Made by a program: the position numbers and the translations under genes. Shown here one piece after another: positions 11,351 to 23,300 of a stretch of 64,000 bases of DNA (position 1 is the stretch's first letter; each line of letters starts with the position of its first letter). The notes below the pieces were generated by a model, which saw only the letters and a program-made list of their open reading frames with translations, was not told where the DNA came from and ran no database searches. The stretch covers positions 9,199,804 through 9,263,803 of the forward strand of contig CM055755.1 in NCBI GenBank assembly GCA_029465975.1. Reading direction: 5' to 3'. This DNA comes from Dallia pectoralis. Lineage: Eukaryota; Chordata; Actinopteri; Esociformes; Umbridae.

Positions 11351-14300
11351 CTGCCGACGACCAACCATACAACTGGTCAGTCACTTCTGTTCTCATCTGT
11401 TGAGCAGACATGTTTTATCCAGCTAGACACTGTCATCGTCATCTCTATGTTCCTGTGTCAGCCGAATATGTGTACTGAAGATTTATTTGCCACAGAAATA
11501 CAGGAGCTGTTGCCATGCGAGGTTTCAAAACAGGACCCCTTCCGCTTAGTGCACTACAGTTGAACTGAGCCCTATGGCCCTGGGCAAAAGTAGTACACTA
11601 TAAAGAGTTAAGGTGCTATTGGGGCGGTGAGCACTTTCTTTTTAGTGTTCTCATGTGGTAGTGGATCGTGTTCAAATCCCAGTTTAATAATGACAGGTGA
11701 CCTACCTTGTCTGACTAGAGCCTTTGGCCATGCCTGTAGGAGGGGAGACAAGGACCAATTAAAATTAAACACACACGTACACACACAGAAATAAAGAAAT
11801 GCTCAGTTGAACAGCATTCTTATAGTGTCACCTGTGAGGTAGGTCTCCAGGGACCTGGGGACCAGGGACTTGGCCAGGACCAGGTTGTCTGTGGTGCACT
11901 TCCCATTCTCCAGACCCAGGGACATGCCCATACGCTTCAGAATCTCAATGTCATCGTGGATCTCAAAGGTGTTGTCGAAGTTGAAGAGGTATTCACACCT
12001 GCAGTGGATCAGCGGCGTTTTTAGAATTAACCATTAAAACACTTTATTTATGGTAAAACTTTGTGATCTTTCTTAAATCTACATGAAACATTATCAATAT
12101 CGACCTGTACTGAAACAAAAGCGACAGTAGTATTATTAGTAGACAATCCCTCTCTGTGACTAAAACGTGATGTTTTTTTTAACTGATGTAGGAGAAAATT
12201 CATTCAAGTAGCATATCAGCCAGGGATAGATTCATGTATAAGAACAGTATAAGTATAAAAATAATTCCCAGGGCTGGTTTGTCAATTAATCTGAATATTT
12301 CAGAAGTGAAGATGAAAAAAGCTAAAAAGCTATAGACAGCCATTTAGTTTAAATGTTTTTAACCCAGGTTAACTATCGACGGCTCTTATAACAGATTTGA
12401 AGTCAAAACCAGTTTTCAATGAAATCTGTGGTAAATGACATCAGTTTTGGCCTTTATCTGGTCAACTGACATCTTAGCCGTAGTGGACAGGAGTTCTGCT
12501 TATAATAAACATGAGTGTGACGATGTTCAGGTGACATACTTGTCACTGGATATGGAACAGTCGATGACAGTGTGAACGTCTGTGTTGAGGACGATGAACG
12601 GGAGCTGGATAACAGAACCGGGTGGGGGCGGAGCTTGGGAGGACGCCTCGCTGGCTTTGTTTCTCTGCACCAGGTTCTTGAAGGCGATTTGCTGTTTGAG
12701 GACAGGCAGGGTAGAGAAATAATACATCAGTGCAATTGGCTAATGCCCTGACATAAGACAATCGCGTACGAGTGAACAAAAGTCCCATGTCCCAGATGGG
12801 GCCAGAAGGCTAAGAGTCTCTGAAATCAATTACGAACAACGCAACTGAAGTTTCTCAAAAAAGTAACTCTGACAGGGACTACGGGATTGTTGTGAAAAAT
12901 ATGATGTTAAAGTTTAAATGGATTAGCGTACAATATTGTGAGCATGACTAGGTCAATGACTGGGTCCCCTTTCTGACACAATTGCTTAAATGGTGGAGAG
13001 AAAACGAAACCTAAGCAAGGAGTGCTGTTATATCATGTCTACAGACTGCTTACATGTATACCACTTTATGTTTCAGTTACTTATAGTAAGAAGTCTTGAC
13101 TCAGGAGCAGATGGCTTTATATTAAACCGTCTAAAATGGCACAGTTGGGAGAAAGAGAGTAAAATGTAAGTCATGCTTTAATCTCATGCAGAAATGTAAT
13201 GCCTATTTGACTCAAGCAGTATCTGTTCTAGCCATAACCATGACCTGTACCTGTAGTACGAGTATAACCATGACCTGTACCTGTAGTATGAGTATAACCA
13301 TGACCTGTACCTGTAGTATGAGTATAACCATGACCTGTACCTGTAGTATGAGTATAACCATGACCTGTACCTGTAGTATGAGTATAACCATGACCTGTAG
13401 TATGAGTATAACCATGACCTGTACCTGTAGTATGAGTATAACCATGACCTGTACCTGTAGTATGAGTATAACCATGTCCTGTAGTATGAGTATAACCATG
13501 ACCTGTACCTGTAGTATGAGTATAACCATGACCTGTAGTATGAGTATAACCATGACCTGTACCTGTAGTATGAGTATAACCATGACCTGTAGTATGAGTA
13601 TAACCATGACCTGTACCTGTAGTATGAGTATAACCATGACCTGTAGTATGAGTATAACCATGACCTGTACCTGTAGTATGAGTATAACCATGACCTGTAC
13701 CTGTAGTATGAGTATAACCATGACCTGTACCTGTAGTATGAGTATAACCATGACCTGTACCTGTAGTATGAGTATAACCATGACCTGTAGTATGAGTATA
13801 ACCATGACCTGTACCTGTAGTATGAGTATAACCATGACCTGTACCTGTAGTATGAGTATAACCATGACCTGTACCTGTAGTATGAGTATAACCATGACCT
13901 GTACCTGTAGTATTAGTATAACCATGACCTGTACCTGTAGTATGAGTATAACCATGACCTGTACCTGTAGTATGAGTATAACCATGACCTGTAGTATGAG
14001 TATAACCATGACCTGTACCTGTAGTATGAGTATAACCATGACCTGTAGTATGAGTATAACCATGACCTGTACCTGTAGTATGAGTATAACCATGACCTGT
14101 ACCTGTAGTATGAGTATAACCATGACCTGTACCTGTAGTATGAGTATAACCATGACCTGTAGTATGAGTATAACCATGACCTGTACCTGTAGTATGAGTA
14201 TAACCATGACCTGTACCTGTAGTATGAGTATAACCATGACCTGTACCTGTAGTATGAGTATAACCATGACCTGTAGTATGAGTATAACCATGACCTGTAC

Positions 14301-17300
14301 CTGTAGTATGAGTATAACCATGACCTGTACCTGTAGTATGAGTATAACCATGACCTGTAGTATGAGTATAACCATGACCTGTACCTGTAGTATGAGTATA
14401 ACCATGACCTGTACCTGTAGTATGAGTATAACCATGACCTGTACCTGTAGTATGAGTATAACCATGACCTGTACCTGTAGTATGAGTATAACCATGACCT
14501 GTAGTATGAGTATAACCATGACCTGTACCTGTAGTATGAGTATAACCATGACCTGTAGTATGAGTATAACCATGACCTGTACCTGTAGTATGAGTATAAC
14601 CATGACCTGTACCTGTAGTATGAGTATAACCATGACCTGTACCTGTAGTATGAGTATAACCATGACCTGTACCTGTAGTATGAGTATAACCATGACCTGT
14701 ACCTGTAGTATGAGTATAACCATGACCTGTACCTGTAGTATTAGTATAACCATGACCTGTACCTGTAGTATGAGTATAACCATGACCTGTACCTGTAGTA
14801 TGAGTATAACCATGACCTGTACCTGTAGTATGAGTATAACCATGACCTGTACCTGTAGTATGAGTATAACCATGACCTGTAGTATGAGTATAACCATGAC
14901 CTGTAGTATGAGTATAACCATGACCTGTACCTGTAGTATGAGTTCTTCAAGTTGAGCTCTCTTTAGTCTGATCCTCTCCAGACGCTTCTGTTTCTCATCC
15001 TAATTTGGGAAAACAGCTTATTAAGCATTTTAAAAGGAGAGCTTTTTAACCCACACCTGGTCTAATGAAACACAGAGCACCCAATGAGGGGCCGTGGTCA
15101 TTAGGGGCTGATAGATGGTTAGTGGTCACCTTCCCTCTGCGCTTCACTCCACTCTCCCTCTGTGCTTCACTCCACCCTCCCTCTGTACTTCAACCCCAAC
15201 TCCACCCTCCCTCTGTACTTCAACCCCCACTCCACCCTCCCTCTGTACTTCAACCCCAACTCCACCCTCCCTCTGTACTTCAACCCCAACTCCACCCTCC
15301 CTCTGTGCTTCAACCCCAACTCCACCCTCCCTCTGTACTTCAACCCCAACTCCACCCTCCCTCTGTGCTTCAACCCCAACTCCACCCTCCCTCTGTGCTT
15401 CAACTCCCACTCCACCCTCCCTCTGTGCTTCAACTCCCAATCCACCCTCCCTCCCTCCCTCTGTGCTTCAGTGAGTCAGAGAGAGAGAGAGAGAGAGAGT
15501 CAGAGAGAGAGTCAGAGAGAGAGAGTCAGAGAGAGTCAGAGAGAGAGATGGAGAAAAAGAGAGGGGGGAGAGAGAGTGTGAGAGAGTCAGAGAGAGAGAA
15601 ATATCACCTCCAGGTTTTGACACTCCTGGGCTGAGTTGGTGGGCAATCCGATCCAGCGGATCTCCTTCTTCTCCTTGGAGATAATGTTCATTGCCATGAG
15701 CACATTGAGGGCATCATACACACGCCTGCGGATGTTTTTCTGGTCGTACACCTGCTGAGTGGGGATATAGAGGGGGAAAAGTAAAGACAAAGTAACAGAG
15801 AACGGAATAATTGTAGGCTTAAATGTCAGGGGTCAGAGGTCGGCTCATTAGTAACTGTCCCACGGTGCGTGTTGCCCGGGTCAGAACTACCCACTGCCCC
15901 TTCCGGTGGAGTTCTGTGACTGGTAGCCCAGCACGCAAAGCACATTTTATCGTAATTAACGATACTTTTAAATTCCACAGGATGTAAGCAGATTAGGTCT
16001 GGGGCCGTCATTATTAATGTCGTTAGCAATTCATCAGAGACTGTCTTCCTCTCCCATTATTTAAACAAACTATCATTAGTAGCTAAACGCTTTGGGATCT
16101 AAGGGAAATGTTTTTCGAAATACACAGTCTAATGTCACGACTACCTCAAATCTGTTCGGTTTGTAAAAAACTAAATACAAATAGAAATGTACTGTTGATG
16201 TCAAATTCGACATGTCTGTGTTTCCCATCAGCCTGCTCTATAGACAGGTTTGATCTAGTTCAAATCAGGGGATGTAATATGAACTGGCTCAAGCACAGAT
16301 CTGGCAACAAGGCTAGACCCCAATCAACCCTGTTCACTACTATATTGTTCCAATGGCAGAGTGAGGAACACAGATCTGGTCACCAGGCTAGACTCCCAAT
16401 CAACCCTGTTCACTACTATATTGTTTCAATGGCAGAGTGAGGAACACAGATCTGGTCACCAGGCTAGACTCCCAATCAACCCTGTTCACTACTATATTGT
16501 TCCAATGGCAGAGTGAGGAACACAGATCTGGTCACCAGGCTAGACTCCCAATCAACCCTGTTCACTACTATATTGTTCCAATGACAGAGTGAGGAACACA
16601 GATCTGGTCACCAGGCTAGACTCCCAATCAACCCTGTTCACTACTATATTGTTCCAATGGCAGAGTGAGGAACACAGATCTGGTCACCAGGCTAGACTCC
16701 CAATCAACCCTGTTCACTACTATAGTGTTCCAATGGCAGAGTGAGGAACACAGATCTGGTCACCAGGCTAGACTCCCAATCAACCCTGTTCACTACTATA
16801 TTGTTTCAATGGCAGAGTGAGGAACACAGATCTGGTCACCAGGCTAGACTCCCAATCAACCCTGTTCACTACTATATTGTTTCAATGGCAGAGTGAGGAA
16901 CACAGATCTGGTCACCAGGCTAGACTCCCAATCAACCCTGTTCACTACTATAGTGTTCCAATGGCAGAGTGAGGAACACAGATCTGGTCACCAGGCTAGA
17001 CTCCCAATCAACCCTGTTCACTACTATATTGTTCCAATGGCAGAGTGAGGAACACAGATCTGGTCACCAGGCTAGACTCCCAATCAACCCTGTTCACTAC
17101 TATAGTGTTCCAATGGCAGAGTGAGGAACACAGATCTGGTCACCAGGCTAGACTCACAATCAACCCTGTTCACTACTATAGTGTTCCAATGGCAGAGTGA
17201 GGAACACAGATCTGGTCACCAGGCTAGACTCCCAATCAACCCTGTTCACTACTATAGTGTTCCAATGGCAGAGTGAGGAACACAGATCTGGTCACCAGGC

Positions 17301-20300
17301 TAGACTCCCAATCAACCCTGTTCACTACTATATTGTTCCAATGGCAGAGTGAGGAACACAGATCTGGTCACCAGGCTAGACTCCCAATCAACCCTGTTCA
17401 CTACTATAGTGTTCCAATGGCAGAGTGAGGAACACAGATCTGGTCACCAGGCTAGACTCACAATCAACCCTGTTCACTACTATAGTGTTCCAATGGCAGA
17501 GTGAGGAACACAGATCTGGTCACCAGGCTAGACTCCCAATCAACCCTGTTCACTACTATAGTGTTCCAATGGCAGAGTGAGGAACACAGATCTGGTCACC
17601 AGGCTAGACTCCCAATCAACCCTGTTCACTACTATATTGTTCCAATGGCAGAGTGAGGAACACAGATCTGGTCGCAGTAAGGTTGTCTTCATTATGGTAA
17701 CGGATTTGGAAGCACAGTCTGTAAGTGTAATCAAAAAGAAACAAATGCAAGCTGACAGCTAAAGGAGAGAGAGCTTAACTGGAAGGTGTCCAACCAGAAT
17801 TGCTCATATGTTTGATTACATTTTTTTACCGTTTGCTATGGTGCCATTTAATGAATACAATCCAGGTAGCCGGTTTCTGTGCGAGTCTGTTTTCTGTAAT
17901 GTCTGATTGACTTTAATGTAAATGCAATCTCTGCAGTCGCCAGACCCCTGAACAGCAGCACTGCTGGCAGACTTGCGTGCCCTAGCTATTAATTCAACAT
18001 GCTGCGCTTTGACTCTGAATTATCTGACACGACAGCCTTTCAAATCTCAACAGTATTTACAGACTCACCGAGTCTGTGGACATGACATTCCCGGAGTGGG
18101 TGAACTCAGCCACCAGTTCGTCGGCCACCTCGTTGTAAGACGTGGTGCCTTTCATCTGCACCTTCTCACACACCTTCATGGAGAAATGTCTCAGGCCCTT
18201 CCCATTCTTATCCACCTTCTTCACCCGCTTGCTGTGGAGAAAATGACCAAAAAGCAACAGTCACATTAATGACCAGATAGTGACATATAGGGCTGTTAAA
18301 CAAGATGTCGAGGCACAGGTGAGGCACAAGATTTTTTTACTTCAAATCGGTGAGGTCTTTAGTGGAAATATAACTTAAATGTTTTATCAACTACAGTGTA
18401 GCTTTGGCTGTCTTTAGCAGAACTGTCTTGATTGAAGTTGAAAGCTACTTTGCCAACATCCCCACAACATGACGCCGCTACCACCACAAAACCATGGGGA
18501 GTGCTGGCTTTGAATCACTCATAGTGTTTTGCTGTTAAGCAGAAATAATTCATTTGACTTTACCATCATGCGAAAACCACAGATAATCAATTCATTCATT
18601 TCCACTTACATGTTTCCTGCTGAAATTGTTACGTGCCGTTTATATTTTTAGAATACTAGATTGAGTGTAGTGCCTGTGACCCTGGCCTAACCCTAATCTA
18701 AATAATCTATATGTTATGCAGATACATGTAAAATAAAATTCAAAACATAACCAACTGAGCAGAGTCTGACTTGCTGACGTGCCCTGTGGTAGAGAGCGAA
18801 GAGTCACGTCACACTGTCACGCTGTCACACAAGTCCCCAGGCATTTGCTGTGTTGCAGCCACACACGTCCTTCCTCTCGCAAATGCTCCGGCATAACATG
18901 GTTCCGTAAGCCCAATGTAGGGCTACCCCCATGGGGAAGGGGGCAGAGGGGAATGGTGGACTCTCACATTTCATTACGAGTAACTGCCTCCATATGCGGC
19001 CGGAGCACTATCGCTAATCGTTTCACGGGAGAGTCCGATATGGGTGAGTGTGTGGAAATGTACAGTGCATGGGCACCACATTCTCAGCACAGACCGAGAG
19101 CTTTGTGCAAATGTGAATGACTTTAAAATGACATATGAGCATTAGGTTACATGTGACGCATGACTACGACAATCCCACGCTCATTCAGGGGCTTGACTGT
19201 AATCCAGACACCCAGGGACACCAGGGGGTTGGGGGGTGGACATGGACCGGAGGAGAGACAAAAATAGCACGGTGGAGCAACAGCGGGAGTGAGAGGAAGA
19301 GAGAAAAAGATGGGGATATCCATTGATGCAATTTGAGTTTTAAAAACATTGCACGTGTGTGTGTGTTTGTGCCGTACGCGGGTATTCAGGTGAGCAATGC
19401 ATTACGTAACCATCACAGGGGCTGTTGGATAGTAGCAGAGAACAACACATAGTGTACTCAGATTACCACGTAAGTGGCGACATCCAATTGGCTAAACAAA
19501 CTATGATGAGGAAAAGGATGATGTCACACTCCAACAAGGGAAGAAAACTGAATGTGCATATGCATGAGCGCGTGTGTTTGTGAGAGAGAGAAAGAGACGA
19601 GGATGGAGAGACATGAGAGTGACGAGAAGAAAGAGACATGAGGAGAGAGACAGACACGGGGGAGAGAGAGACGAGGAGGGACGAGGAGAGGGAGAAGAGG
19701 AGAGCAGATACAAGTTGACAGGACATAGATGTATAAGGACAGGCGCACGCACACGGCCAATTGAGTGAGCAATCATGTGTCCCTTCACAAACCACAGCCA
19801 CCATGGCACCACGAGAACACGCTCCACCACTCAGTACTCTCCTCCCAGTGGAGATGTCTGTTACTGGGAGCAGAGACACACGGAGAGGGCGTGGCTGTGC
19901 CCTGTATGAGGAGGTGGCAGGAGGTGAGGGCGGGAGTACGGCAAGTTGCTGTGTGCTACTAGTGAAATACGGGAATAACAGCTACTAGTGAAATACGGGA
20001 ATAACAGCTACTGTGAAATACGGGAATAACAGCTACTAGTGAAATACGGGAATAACAGCTACTGTGAAATACGGGAATAACAGCTACTGTGAAATACGGG
20101 AATAACAGCTACTGTGAAATACGGGAATAACAGCTACTAGTGAAATACGGGAATAACAGCTACTAGTGAAATACGGGAATAACAGCTACTGTGAAATACG
20201 GGAATAACAGCTACTGTGAAATACGGGAATAACAGCTACTGTGAAATACGGGAATAACAGCTACTGTGAAATACGGGAATAACAGCTACTGTGAAATACG

Positions 20301-23300
20301 GGAATAACAGCTACTGTGAAATACGGGAATAACAGCTACTGTGAAATACGGGAATAACAGCTACTAGTGAAATACGGGAATAACAGCTACTAGTGAAATA
20401 CGGGAATAACAGCTACTAGTGAAATACGGGAATAACAGCTACTAGTGAAATACGGGAATAACAGCTACTAGTGAAATATGGGAATAACAGCTACTAGTGA
20501 AATATGGGAATAACAGCTACTGTGCAATATGGGAATAACAGCTACTAATGAAATATGGGAATAACAGCTACTGTGAAATATGGGAATAACAGCTACTGTG
20601 AAATACGGGAATAACAGCTACTGTGAAATACGGGAATAACAGCTACTAGTGAAATACGGGAATAACAGCTACTAGTGAAATACGGGAATAACAGCTACTA
20701 GTGAAATACGGGAATAACAGCTACTAGTGAAATACGGGAATAACAGCTACTAGTGAAATACGGGAATAACAGCTACTAGTGAAATACGGGAATAACAGCT
20801 ACTAGTGAAATATGGGAATAACAGCTACTGTGCAATATGGGAATAACAGCTACTGTGCAATATGGGAATAACAGCTACTAATGAAATATGGGAATAACAG
20901 CTACTAGTGAAATATGGGAATAACAGCTACTGTGCAATATGGGAATAACAGCTACTGTGCAATATGGGAATAACAGCTACTGTGCAATATGGGAATAACA
21001 GCTACTGTGCAATATGGGAATAACAGCTACTAGTGAAATATGGGAATAACAGCTACTAGTGAAATATGGGAATAATGAGAGCAAGTGAAAGCAGTGAGAG
21101 AGAATACAATGCTGGAGGAATGCTGGAGAATGAGACGAGTCACGGTGTGGCGAAGCAGGACAGGCTCAGCCGCGCACAGACACACTAATCTTCCTCAGCA
21201 ACAGAGCTGGTGCTCCACTGGCCGTCGGATGCTGCAGCAGCAGTTTGAAGCGTGGTCCGGCAGGGGGGTCAGTGGGGAGGGGCTTGACCTTTCACTGAAC
21301 AGAGCTGAGCTAACACATACGCCGCAGAGCAGCACATGGGAGGGGCGCGGTGCCCTGACAAGAGCTTCTCTCACCTGGTGCTTGTAAGAAGGAAGTGGAA
21401 GAAATACAGAGATGAACAGAAGTGAGAAATGAATAAAATTGATTTATAAAGACGTGCTGATCCTCTGAACACCAAACGCAGCAGGGGGAATACTACTTGT
21501 GTATCATTAAAGCTGCAAGCAGTGTTTCTGGGTTATATCAGTGTAACCACTGTGCCACCATTAAGGCAAATTAGACATTTCTTCACGTGCTTCTCTACTA
21601 CATAGCCCACTTTCCAGAAAAAAATCTATTTAAAAGTAATGCAAAAGTCATGTATGAAGTTAAGTGGTATTAAGATCTAACTATCTATGACTGATTTATA
21701 GACATGTACATAGACGTAGATTGAACAATTGTTGCCAGGCGTTTTTTTAGGTTGCATTCTGAAAAAATACAGCATTGATAGAACCTTGTCCATAAATGCG
21801 GCAGAACAAGACCCGTGCATTATGTCCCAGAGGAATCGCAACTTAGATGTTAAGAAAATCCAAAATTGTGGAAATTCCATTGTTCGAACTTATTGGTTCT
21901 CAAATAGTTGACTTGTGTGGAGACGGACCCATCTACCAATTATCACAACTTTACATCATGCAGGTGAGAGGCGTGGGCTTTAATTTTTGTTAATAGTATA
22001 TTGCTTGTTATAGCGCCGCCTAGTGTACAAATGGCATGGCATTGGTGTACACCAGTGGTTCTCAACCAGCGGCCCGCCACAAATGCTGATGCGGCCCATG
22101 ATGCTGACTACGTAAAAAAATATTTATAAAAAATATATATATATATTATATTAATAACTTATAGTTTTACAATTCATATTTCATTATTGTTTTTTTATTT
22201 ATTAAACCAATAAAAGTTTGAACAATATTATTTTTTTTGTCATTAAATAATTTTGGTGATCATGTACTGGTTTCTACGGAGCCCCGGAGGTGACATGAAG
22301 AAAGAAAAAAGGAACACTAAACTCGAGAACTTTACGTTCATTCTCGAGAACTTTGCCTCGCTGCTGGCCGGTCCCTGCTGATCCAGATGGGACCGGCCAA
22401 AGACACAGTGGTGATCGGGAGGATCTTCCACGTATTCAAAGCGTTTTGTCTATTCAACTCTAATATCTGATCGTTTGTCTTCTTCGTTATAACGTTAATA
22501 TAAATATTAATGTTTGGTTTATGACTAGGAGCGCCAACAGCCCGCGGGCGTTGCAGTTAGTAATTAAAAAAATATATATAATGTTGAAAAGCTACAGCCT
22601 CGTCCATCATGACTTTTCCTACATACGTTTATTTTACCATGTCCCGTTTTCAGAATTGCAAAACCACAAACCGAACACTATATAAAACTACTATTTACAT
22701 GTGTTTGATAGCTAAACTGCCGTCCTGTCGCCAAAATCCCACGCCGCTGGGCGTTCTAATAGCGGTACCCAGACACCGATCACCTCACTGGGCTTATGAC
22801 ATCAATGGTTGAATGGGCCATACGCAGACAAAAGACTGATAGATAGACATATACAATAGATTGACTGGCTTGGTTGAATTTGAATGAACTAGAAAAAAGA
22901 GGTAAGTTGATAAATAAACATGTTTCACTAAATAAACGAATTCATCCAATTGCATCTATGTATACAGCCCATTCATTGATTTTTTTATTATTATTTATCA
23001 GTTCTGTGTCAAGCGCCTATTGCACTCAATAATTAATAACGAATAATAATCGAATAATCATCAGTGTATTGATTTAGCTTACAAGAGACTTCAACAAAAT
23101 ATATATTTTTTTTATCGCAACTTAAACGAATATAAACTTTATCAATAGGCACACGGAGAAGGACATGTCTGTTATTGAATTCAAAGCCTTCATTGCGCTT
23201 TTGTAAGTCCGGGGCGCATACGGCAGAAAGAGCATGAAACTGGACTGGTTTTGGTCCGATCTATATGAACTCTGTGCGCAGTGCAACCGGGTTAGTTTGC

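Noticed and set aside
12529..12534. Donor GTCACC as the exon-9 splice site
   Set aside because: The nearby GTATGT is a better donor and gives the conserved SSDK-CEYLF junction; GTCACC breaks the frame into exon 10.
13186..14955. Very long open frames on both strands (569-589 codons) of repeated short peptides
   Set aside because: They are forced by 30- and 24-bp tandem units. Only the minus frame that continues tfdp2 exon 8 is of interest, and as a splicing question, not as a separate gene.
16291..17674. CRISPR-like regular spacing in the 76-bp array
   Set aside because: The whole unit is conserved, with no variable spacers between short repeats, and the DNA is vertebrate. It is an ordinary minisatellite.
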